From Chrysopilus asiliformis (lineage: Eukaryota > Arthropoda > Insecta > Diptera > Rhagionidae), in NCBI GenBank assembly GCA_964034945.1, contig OZ035960.1, forward strand, positions 16,463,403 to 16,527,402: a stretch of DNA of 64,000 bases, in the 5' to 3' direction. How positions within the stretch are numbered: position 1 is the first letter of the stretch; every line of letters starts with the position of its first letter. Position numbers and translations under genes: made by a program. Positions 50,209 through 59,967 of the stretch are shown here, one piece after another. A model generated the notes under the pieces. That model did not search any database and had not been told where the DNA came from. It worked only from the letters and a program-made list of their open reading frames with translations.

Positions 50209-53200
50209 GTGAGCATTCAAAGAAAATTTCTATATTTTATTAAGTGCTGTCGAAAATCAACGTTTCGAGAGGTGTTGAACTTTTCATATGTTTTTCCCCG
50301 AAACTTTCACATTATTGCCTGTTCATCCATTGTATTATAACACATTTTATAAGCACTTGAAATTTTCCCGTTTCTACATATTTTATTTATAGTCGATGAA
50401 TGTTCCCTTCAAGCACTAAATAAATATTTCATTAATAATTTCATGATTTTTTTTTCCTTTTTTTTATAAAAAAAACGTTAACCTAAATACGGATTAAGAG
50501 CTTCGCGCGCGAAAAGACCTTGAGCTTTTTATGGATCCGTTTAATTAAGAAAATGTACGCGTTTTTGGTGCAGATTTATTTTTACTTCGAAAATATGTAT
50601 ATTTAGTGTAGAAATCACACCGTGAATTGTGCGCTTTTTACACTGGACGAGAAGACCGATACTTACAAAACATTTTCTCTATGCTGTTAAAATGTTTATT
50701 TGTTTTTCTTCACTTAAACTTGTTTTTTTTCATGTGCCGAAAGAAATTATAAAAATAAAGAAAATAGTTGAAAATTAATTTTCTTTCAGTATTTTCCGCA
50801 TGTTATGAATGTGAATCAGACGTTCTTCCAGCATGCGGTGATCCAATTAATAAGGAATTAATTAAAAAGAGTCCGTGCAATGTTCTGCCAAGAGGATATG
50901 AGATGTACAATCTTACAAATAAATGCAGTAAAGTTAAAACCACCGGTAAGTTGAAATTATTACGCAGAACGTAGATCTATTTCGAAATTAAGACGATTTG
51001 CTATCTTGTAATGCTTTCTAGGAATTTTAAATTATTTTTCAATTACGATTCGATTAAATCTGTTGCGATCGTTAGGGATTCTGAGAAAAGCAAATTGTAT
51101 TAAATACCTTTCTAGGAAATGTTATGAGTTTTGCGTTAAGATGACCAACTATGAGGTCACAACTATGTAAAATGATATTAACAATAAGGGAAAAATTGCC
51201 TAGAGGATAACATTTGAACAATTTCAATTTTTATTCGTTGCAAATTTCGTAAATAATTTTTATTTGTAGTTAGTTTAAGGTTTTTTATACGAAATTTTAA
51301 AGCGATTGACATCAGAATCTAAACTTCTTATTATTTGTTTGTGGAAGATTCAAAAACTTTTGAACGTTTTACGGCAGTTAAAATAAGAAGTGACACAATT
51401 CGATTTTGTATTTCTTTACCATTACATTAAAATGTTATGAAATCAAAGATTTTTATCCTTTTATCACACAAAAAAAATGTTTTTTCAACATTTCCGAAAA
51501 TCTGGCTTTTTATTGCGAAATTTTCTTAATTCAACTAAGTATCCAAAAATTGTAACCATATACGGAGGCAATGATTTAACATGACAAGTGATTTTTTAAT
51601 TTAAAGGGTTAACGAAGAAAAAAATAAAATTTCCAATCGCAGATCAGGTATCACAACTAGTTTAATAAAACAGAATTGTTTTAAAACACTTTTTTTGCTG
51701 ACATTTGAATAGATTCTTCCACAATTCCAAGGCTGCGAGCACACTTTATAAATTATTACGACAAATAATTTGATCGAGACTATCAATAATCCGTTGTGTG
51801 TATGAACTGCAGTAATAAGTAATAAAGAAAATCACTACAAAGTCATTCCAATTGCAGATACATCCAGATTTGCCGCCATGGCAGTGAAATAAATTGCCAT
51901 GGCAGCAAATATTTTTTATTCGAATTTAGCATAACCAAATTTTTTATTGATCTCATGCAACTATAAAAAGCTTAGTTTATTACAAATTCATATTTTGATC
52001 ACAGTATTTTTGTTCAATTAAACTTTTCCAATTTTTTATAGCATCTGTTAGGTCACTTCCGTTCATTAAATATAAAGTATATTTTGCTAGATTTTAATGA
52101 ATGAGACAAAATAAATGATTGATTTTTTTTCCCTTTTGTTTTCCTTGAGAACAAAAATTTAAGAAATATATATGCTTTATACTTGAGAGATTTGTTCTGG
52201 GCACGAATCATAGTAACCGATGCGTCTGCAAAACACCCAAATCGACGCGACAGATTTTGCAATCCTGATTACCGACACGTGATTTTTTCAGTTCAATGCA
52301 GTGCTTTGATTGTCACATCTGTCAAAATGTTTGCACTGTTGGAAAACATATTTGATTTTGGACAAAACAATAACCCTGAAGAAAATTTAAGACGCGTTTT
52401 TGCAGACGCGTCGGCTACTATGATTCGTGCCCTGGTCATCTAACCTTTTTTTTCCCACTCGCAATACTTACATATTATCCAAGCTGCATTTTTGTTAACG
52501 GTGATGTTAGTGGTTGACCTATTTATGCCGCGATAACATATCGCTCATTCAATGCAACAACGGCATAACTCAATAGTATATTACGCAACAAGGGGCGAAA
52601 GTCAACGATTTCAAGAGTGTGAAGTTAGCTGTACGAGAGAAGCGAGGGCAGATATCACACGAGTGAAATCGGTGACTCCTCTCCGAGTTGCGTATACAAT
52701 TTTTCATAACAAATTCATTGAAAATATGCCTTGAGATGCCATTTAAGCGCGATTTTGGTATTGGAGAGTAATGCAAAAGGGGGTTTGGGGGGCGAAGCCC
52801 ACCATGCGGGGTCCAGGGGCGGAGCCCCGGTCAGGGGGTTCGGGGGGCGAAGCCCCCTGATTTCAGCAGAAGTGAATTTTTAAAAGAAACAAAACAACTA
52901 TATTCTATAAATTCGTTTTATTACTAAGAAATATTGGTCAAAACAGATTTTAATTTTTAAATTTCTTTCCTTTGAAATAAAAAATCAACATAACAAAAAA
53001 TGGAAATCGGTAATGCTCAACTAAATCACACGCAAAATACAATGTGAAATGCAAAAGTGCTGATCAGCTGTTTCAGTTTTTCTCCCCACTGAAATGAAAA
53101 ATCAACATAACAAAAAATGGAAATCGACAATGCGCAACTATTGTAAATCACACTGCGCTCGTATAGCTAACTTCACTCGTTCAGTTTCATTCATAAATTT

Positions 53201-54271
53201 TCGGTTTACGTCGCGAAAACACAGTTTCGGCCTGCTAATCGCACTTTCGCCCCTAGGGCCGAAAACGCAACTTTCGACCCGCTACGGAGGCATCGAAAGG
53301 CATATTTTCGATGCATGTGTTATGAAATAGTATATTACGCAACAAGGGGCGAAAGTCAACGATTTCAAGAGTGTGAAGTTAGCTGCTCGAGCGAAGCGAG
53401 GGCAGATATCACACGAGTGAAATCGTTGACTCGCTCCGAGTTGCGTATACAATTTTTCATCACACATGCATCGAAAATATGCCTTGAGATGCATCCGTAG
53501 CGGCCAAAAGTTGCGTTTTAGCCCCTAGGGGCGAAAACGCTACTTTCGCCCCTAGGGCCGAAAAATCAACTTTCGGCCCGCAACGGAGGCATCGAAAGTT
53601 GCGTTTTCGGCCCTAGGGGCGAAAGTAGCGTTTTCGCCCCTAGGGGCGAAAACTCAACTTTCGGCCCGCTACGGTGGCATCGAAAGGCATATTTTCGATG
53701 CATGTGTGATGAAAAAAAATTGATTTCGAGAAAAAGGCAATTTAAGGTTTCTAAATGCTGTAATTCTGCTGTAAAAGTGACGCGACAAGAACGACAAATC
53801 ATGCTTTTTGGTGGCAAATTTTTGAGTTACAGATTTGAAGTTTCGGCAATCGAAAGTTTAAAAAAAAGTATATCAGCTGCATAAATAACTGAAAATTTGT
53901 GTTTTTTGAGTTATGCCGTTGTTGCATTGAATGAGCGATATATGTGAATCGCTAACGTCACGGTTGACATAACTGCTAATTGGGTAGTGGATTTTTTCTA
54001 TAAAACAGATGTTAGAATTTAATTGAAATTTTCTTTTTAATTTTCAGTGCTTGGAAAATCCAAAATTTTGCGAAGCTGCTACTATGAGAATCCGAGGAAT
54101 AAAACAGAGCACTGTATGATATTGCCAGCATCAAATTCTGTTAAATATGACTCGTGTTTAGTTTGTGATGGAAATCTCTGCAACAGTTCAACAATAAAGG
54201 ATCCTGGAGCAGTATTAATATATCTTTTAACATTTAGTATATCAATTTTTTTAACACGATGGACAGTTTAG
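50151..54271 (+). CDS. Ly6/uPAR-like GPI-anchored three-finger protein 3
   Basis: Three exons (50151-50208, 50790-50945, 54048-54271) join in frame to 145 aa; both introns are phase 1 (donors GTGAGC and GTAAG, acceptors TTTCAG and TTTTCAG). Residues 1-19 form a signal peptide. The mature protein has ten cysteines (24, 27, 35, 49, 65, 82, 94, 108, 111, 116), opening CYEC and closing CLVC then LCN. Possible N-glycosylation sites are Asn60 (NLT) and Asn89 (NKT). After Asn117 (NSS, a plausible GPI omega region) the C-terminus is hydrophobic, with a short polar RWTV end. The middle exon is shorter than in genes 1 and 2, so this is the more diverged paralogue. Intron 1 is only 581 bp; intron 2 (3.1 kb) holds two repeat elements. 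AATAAA signals are near 54446 and 54639. Confidence 0.9.
50790..50945 (+). CDS. Ly6 gene 3, exon 2
   Basis: The acceptor is TTCTTTCAG, the donor GTAAG at 50946; 156 nt, phase 1 to 1. It encodes cysteines 1-5. Confidence 0.9.
50947..52198. other. Intron 2 of Ly6 gene 3, first part
   Basis: AT-rich, nothing supported. Confidence 0.4.
52199..52431. mobile_element. MITE with GGGCACGAATCATAGTA termini
   Basis: The left GGGCACGAATCATAGTAACC and the complementary right end share about 35 bp, including GCGTCTGCAAAA. No clear target duplication was found, so its superfamily is open. Confidence 0.7.
52499..53963. mobile_element. Large palindrome-rich element with GC hairpins
   Basis: The ends form inverted repeats of roughly 75 bp (TATCGCTCATTCAATGCAAC and ACGGCATAACTCA on the left, complement on the right near 53908-53950), with a diverged outer part (GTGATGTTAG/CTAACGTCAC). 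Inside are two direct copies of a ~170-bp module (52574-52732 and 53326-53496). The second is itself an inverted repeat around TTGACT/AGTCAA arms. Next to it are five or more CGCCCCTAGGGGCG-type palindromes (53245-53665). No open reading frame of note. Element class unknown. Confidence 0.65.
52779..52861. repeat. Cluster of GC-rich hairpins
   Basis: Successive stem-loops GGGCGAAGCCC, GGGGCGGAGCCCC and GGGGGCGAAGCCCCC, in a window otherwise about 70% AT. Lies inside the element at 52499-53963. Confidence 0.85.
54048..54271 (+). CDS. Ly6 gene 3, exon 3
   Basis: The acceptor is TTTTAATTTTCAG. The exon carries cysteines 6-10 and the GPI tail to the TAG stop. Confidence 0.9.
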
Positions 54272-55490
54272 CCACTTATATTAATTAATAGAAAAGTATT
54301 AGTCACGTGACATTATATTGATGTTTGTGTAGTTTTAATTTAATACGTCTCTAGATGTTAGATGGTTTTATAATTTGCCATTGATATTAACTAATTTAGT
54401 AGTACAGATGCAGATTAGTTTTTAAATATGAAAAAAGATTGTCCAAATAAATTAAATTCGTTTGACTTAGGAAACATTTACCCTACAAAAATTATGGAAA
54501 AAAAATCATAAAATTAGTTTGTATTTTTCAATGTAATAGAATATCGCTGTTGCTACTAAAATTTCATCAATATGATTGTTATTTAGATGCGTTATTTGAA
54601 TAACTTTACTACCTGTGTACCTTGAATCGTTTCACCAAATAAAAACTCTTCATAATTTTCACAATCAATCATTTTTGTTACAATTATCTTAAATTAGGTT
54701 GGAACAATCGTTTCTTCACAGGCTTGGGTATATTTGATGATTTGAAGTTCGAATTTAAAAAAAAATTGATTGCCTTTTATTGCTTACTTAATTCCAACAT
54801 TTCTATACGCAACGTTTCTAAGTGCGTTGGGCCTGAACAGCTTAAAAAGGGTCACCAACCTTGAGATTGAAGCATCGGATATGAAATGTGATTAAACCTG
54901 CCTTGCGTAACATTATGTGATCCAAACTTTTATATAGCGTATCTAAAAGATTACCTTGTGAACAAAAAATTGACAACAATAGACGTAAAAATTGCGTGCA
55001 GGAAATAGATCTCTAGAAACTTTTAGAGTCACAGGTGGGTCATCAGCAAAAATGTAAATTGTCAGATTTGATTTACAAATTTCTAGTAAATAATGCAAAA
55101 AAATCTACTACAGTCTAAACAATAAAAATGATAGTTTTCGAAAAGAAAATAATATACAAAAACCACAAGTCCATAAAACACGATAATGAATTAGTCAGCA
55201 AATATTTAAAGTACACAATTTTTTTGCGAACTGCTAATGTGAAAATCAAATAAAGTTTGAGTTTCAGTTGAATCTTTTGAATAAAAAACAATAATATAGT
55301 CAAGTAAACACCAATTAACATAGGTAAATAGTTTAAATTTGATGATTTTAGGCATTCATTGAATTTTCAATAATTGCTTGTTATTTTTGAGCATAAAAAA
55401 TGACACATTTGACAAACAGAGCTTAGAAACCGGTTGGAGTTTTTTTTTTAAATTTTCACAGAAATTCAAATTTAGGCAAAAAAAATACTA
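54272..55490. other. 3' flank of Ly6 gene 3
   Basis: AT-rich 3'UTR/intergenic DNA with AATAAA near 54446 and 54639. No other gene. Confidence 0.45.
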
Positions 55491-55762
55491 CACTCAGAAA
55501 AATGGAGGCTAACTCGGCGACCTACATACGGCGTAATTGGCCTCGGGCAGGCGCGCGTTTGCCTGCATGTGGGCAAGTAAAACTGAGTTGACCTGTGGTC
55601 GGAGAAATTCTGAAATTAAGCCACCAGCAGGTGAAGTAGGGCATTGGGAGCTGCACCAGTTGACCTTAGATAGGTTAACTCTGACCGCTAGCTGGCTTAC
55701 AGAAACCTCTGTAAGGTCAGAGTTAACCTGACAAAAAGTTGACCTGGACATTTTTCTGAGTA
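55491..55762 (+). mobile_element. 272-bp TA-flanked MITE, copy 1
   Basis: The termini CACTCAGAAAAATG and CATTTTTCTGAGTA are flanked by TA (55489-55490 and 55763-55764). It is about 96% identical to 63610-63881 and exactly the same length. It is much richer in GC than its surroundings. The 64- to 80-residue frames on both strands are not genes. Tc1/mariner class by TA duplication. Confidence 0.85.
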
Positions 55763-55764
55763 TA

Positions 55765-57332
55765 CTCTTGTTTTTAATGTACTTAAAAATATTATGAAAA
55801 CCATTTTACAATAAATCTAATTTTTACTGTAAAAATAATTAAAATTATTTAAAAAGATAAAGTAGATCTAATTTCAGAGTCATTTATTTCTTTGCTCTTC
55901 TAATTAATTACAATAAAATATGAAGTACTTCAAAAAATTTGACACGCAAATAAAAACTCTCCATAATAATCCAGACTAAAGTATGATAGGATTTGTTAAT
56001 GTGCGGAAATGTAATGACATAATGTGACCTACATATTATGCAAAAAGGCTTAATTACGAACTCCTCCCACTTTCTAAGCTAAAAGTCTAATCCCAATCTA
56101 GGAGAGATTGTGAACTCAAAAAGTCATAGTCTGTTGGAATTCAACAAAGCAATTTTATTATCATTTTAAGAGGCTTGTTATTATGGCAGGTCACGGCAAT
56201 CCTGCTGCTTTACATGGGACACTCCTATTCTTCCAGGATTTTTTCCTGTTTTTATTATATTAGTTCGTGACCCAAAATTAAAAAAAAATATTTTATGTGA
56301 ATATATTACAGCCATAATTATCTGGATTTGATTGAAATCAAACAGAATTTTGTATAACTTTCGGCTTTTTATGTGATTGGAAACGAAAGTAAAAACAGTT
56401 GGTAGCTAAAGGAAGATGGATTTCAACGAAAAATAAAAGTTAATAAAAAATATTACTTTATGTAGAAATAAAATATTAGTAAATGATGAATATCGATCAA
56501 ATTGCTACAATTTTATTAATAACAATATGCATTCTCCAGAAATGAATTTCCTCTATTGTTAAAATAAAGATTGATTAAAATTGATTACTCATTTGATCAA
56601 ATGGTTGATGGCGATGAGATTCTTGAGTAATGCAAAACTCATCATCTCAATGAAATCTTGATTTAGAAAAATATATGTCGTCAGGTTTATAAAAGGAATG
56701 TGTTTTTAAGATATGACACATACATAAGGAAGTTAATTATTTTTATATAACTCGACATCCGGTTAGAAGTGATTGCTTATTACGAAATTTAAATACTCAT
56801 ATAATTAATTCATCAAGACCAAATCAAAATCAATCTTTTTTAAATCTATCTTCTGTTTTTTTCGTCTATATATAAAATGTAGCATCTGTTCTGAAAATCT
56901 ACATAGTGGTGATATGTATAACCTTTGAACTCAAATATTCATCTCCCCTCTGACCACCCATTCCGCCCACTATGGTGCTATATTCTAGCTACCAAATGGA
57001 CTTTGCTACCATTTTCACTTTTGTGGAGGTCGTCTACCGGGGAACATTTTTTCCATGACAATCAAACGCAATCCTTTTATGTAAATCTCTCGTACAATTT
57101 TTTGAACAACTGATGTTTTTTTTACTAGTACTTTACCATTAGATAGAGATTTTTAACGCGGAGTAAGGGAAGGCCGAAATATAACCCATGGGAGGGGGTT
57201 TGACCACGGAGCAGCCATAGGGATTCAGCTTTTACGAGATAATAAATATTCAAAAAAAAGCCGGTATAAAAAAGTATAAAAGGTTTAGATTAAAAAATCA
57301 GTCAGGCATACATAAGTGCCTTTTATGTTTAC
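55765..57332. other. Intergenic DNA
   Basis: AT-rich; nothing supported. Confidence 0.4.
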
Positions 57333-57772
57333 ACTAGGGGCTGCGCCCCGAACCGCTTCGCGGTTCACCCCCCACTCACAGGTCGGGATTCGGCCTCTCC
57401 CAGCTCCCCGGTCTTCGGCCTCGAATCATACGTTTAACACTGGAAGAGCTAAGTCCCCTCGGCCTACTTTTTAATGGGTCTATGTTGGGGCTGGATCCCC
57501 GACGAACATCTATGCCAAATTTCAGACCAATCGGTTCAGTAGTTTCCCCGCGAAAGAGTAACATAGCGCAAAAACTAAGTTTCGAAATCACTTTACCCCC
57601 TCCCCTTACTCCCCCCACCCCTCGCGCTACTTTTCCGTATGCCTATGTTGGAACCAGAACTACCACAGACACTCATGCCAAATTTCAAGTCAATCGGTTC
57701 AGCCGTTTTTGCGTGAAAGAGAAACAGACAGACAGACACCAGCTCATTTTTATATATTAGTATGATGATGAT
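57333..57772 (+). repeat. Dispersed repeat family R2, copy with GC head and (ATG)n tail
   Basis: Starts ACTAGGGGCTGCGCCCCGAA with two GC stem-loops (GGGGCTGCGCCCC and CCGCTTCGCGG). It then shares the CCAATCGGTTCAGTAGTTTC and CAGACAGACAGACACC modules with 24384-24710, and ends TTAGTATGATGATGATG. A simple-repeat tail is typical of RTE-type LINEs and their SINEs. Confidence 0.7.
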
Positions 57773-57871
57773 GTTGACATATAAAATGTATCCGCATTTT
57801 CTAAATTAAAAACTCTGAATTTCATGATTTATTGTTATGTAAGTGACTTGTCTTTACTATTTTTATATGAT

Positions 57872-58597
57872 ACTAGCAGACCCTACGTTGTCAGCTTAAA
57901 GTTTTTTGTATAAATTTTAGAATGCCAAAAAACCATAAAAACTTAAAAACTTTTGGGAAGAAATGTTATTCTTACAGGACCTTCCGTTTCGAATTTTGAA
58001 ATTCCAACACCAGATTCGTGATTAGCAACCCTGAAAACCTCCCAAACCCAGTTTTTGCGAGAAAAATTGGAAAAAGGACATTTGCGTTATCCTTACAGGA
58101 CTTTCTATTTAGAATTTTGAAATTCCAACATTCAACTCGTGATCAGCGACCACGAAAACCCCCTAAAGCTAGTTTTTCGGAGACAAAATTAGAAACAGGA
58201 CATTTAAGTTATCCTTACAGGACCTTCTGTTTCGAATTTTGAAATTCCAACACCGGATTCGTGATCAGCGACCCCGGAAAACCTCTTAAGCCGATTTTTC
58301 CTAGGAAAAACGGGAAAAAGGATATTTGCGTGATCCTTTCAGGACCTTCCGTTACGAATTTTGAAAATCTAATACCGGATTCGTGATCGGCGACCCCGGA
58401 AACCCCGTAATGCCGATTTTTCCCGGGAAAAACGGGAAAAAGGATAGTTGCGTTATCCTTACAGGACCTTCTGTTTAGAATTTTAAAAATTTAACCTAGC
58501 TAAAAACCGCGTAAAAATCGGTCCAGTAGTTTTTGAGTTTTGTAATCTCAAACAGACAGACAGACAAACAAACATTCATTTTTAGTTTATATAGATT
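57872..58597 (+). repeat. Dispersed repeat family R5 with internal tandem array
   Basis: Starts ACTAGCAGACCCTACG and ends in CAGACAGACAGACAAACA, then TTTATATAGATTTC. The centre is the 122-bp tandem array described next. The relative at 29507-30430 has about two units. Confidence 0.7.
57965..58486 (+). repeat. 122-bp tandem array, about 4.3 units
   Basis: The word TTATCCTTACAGGACC (with small changes) recurs at 57965, 58087, 58209, 58331 and 58453, exactly 122 bp apart each time. Each unit also holds GATTCGTGATCAGCGACC-type sequence. Confidence 0.9.
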
Positions 58598-58875
58598 TCA
58601 AATTTCTACCTACCCAGAAAAATATATTGTTAAATTTTTGAAAAACCGTAAATAGTTTAAATAAAAAATCCCAAATCTGTTGAAGAGAGTTCATGCACAT
58701 TTAAACAGCTGCAAACTTAATTAGTAAATTAATTGTTCTGGTAATTTTTTTTATCAATTAAGCAAGAAATATGAGAAGTTCTCAAAGAAGCAGACGACAA
58801 TAAGTCTTCTTAAAATTCATTTAGCGCAAAATCGTCTAATTAACTCGGCAATATAACGAATTAGTTGTTTCTTAA

Positions 58876-59554
58876 GCGAGGTGTCCCACTGGCCATCAGC
58901 TGCTGCAGCTGACTGATCCCGATATCAGTTGCACATGTAATCCAATGGCGCATGGCACACTGCAAAAAGTGTGCAGCTTCATGTGTGCGACGCAAAGCTG
59001 ACTTTTTTGAACTGGTCTAAATGTAGCTGATATCATGAACATGTCGGGTAGTTTCTAATGTCATTTTTGTTAGATTAAATAAAATAAAATGATAATTTTC
59101 AATATTTTTTTCTTCTGGCGGTAATAATTGTCATCAGTGGCACAGTCTATAAAGGTAGCATGGCCACTCTCTAGGTTATAGGCTCTCTACTTCATATAAT
59201 GTTGACTTTACAATTACTAGTTGAGGACATCATAAAATTTTGACAAGTCTGTTTAACTAATAAACTTTTGAACAAGTGGAAATAAATACGATGTCCATCG
59301 AATAGGAAAAATTAAACACATGAATCGTACAAGCTGTTGGAAAAGGTAGATGTTTGTACGATTGCACAGATTCAGTTTTTTTAGCAGAGAAATAAGGAGA
59401 AGTTCTTCCTCCGAGTCCGACATTTTGACGTTTGAGGTCAGCTGATCCCAGTTCAGTGTGTCATGTCAACTGATCGAATCAGTTCATGCAGCTGCGCGAC
59501 CTGATGTCGGGATCAGTCAGCTGCAGGAGCTGATGCGCCAGTGAGACATCTCCC
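58876..59554. mobile_element. PIF/Harbinger-type MITE (TSD TAA)
   Basis: The ends GCGAGGTGTCCCACTGG and (complement) GGGAGATGTCTCACTGG are flanked by TAA (58873-58875 and 59555-59557). TIR similarity continues through ATCAGCTGCTGCAGCTGACT. Multiple CAGCTG and TGATC words. It ends about 410 bp upstream of the esterase start codon. Confidence 0.8.
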
Positions 59555-59967
59555 TAAGTGGTACATCTGCACTTTATGCAGAAAATATTTTTTTTCTGTC
59601 TTATTGCAACATGAATAATATATGATTCATATAAATACAATGGATTCAAAGAATGTAAACATTGAAACTAAACAGAATGTTTTCATATGTTTCTATCAAT
59701 GACCACATAAGCTTCATTCATATACAGGTTTTAACAATTATATTCATATTAGCATATGGGAATATTATGCGGATCTATAAAATTTTCCAAATAGCGATGT
59801 TTGACATCTGCGTTAATAAAACAATTGTGACATATTGACACTGAGCTACTATGATATCTCAATTAGTCAAGTATGAACTAACGTTTCGTGTGATCGCAAA
59901 ATTTTCGTTAAGTTCAAATATTTCTACACGCAAGGAAAGTTTAAAGTGAAACAATATTGAGAGTGAA

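Noticed and set aside
52779..52861. Bacterial contamination suggested by GC-rich GGGGCGAAGCCCC hairpins
   Set aside because: The hairpins sit inside an element with inverted ends, flanked by AT-rich intron of a well-formed insect gene; no bacterial gene nearby.
55509..55751. Open frames of 64-80 aa on both strands, repeated at 63628-63909
   Set aside because: They lie entirely in the 272-bp MITE, are too short for a transposase and match no known motif.
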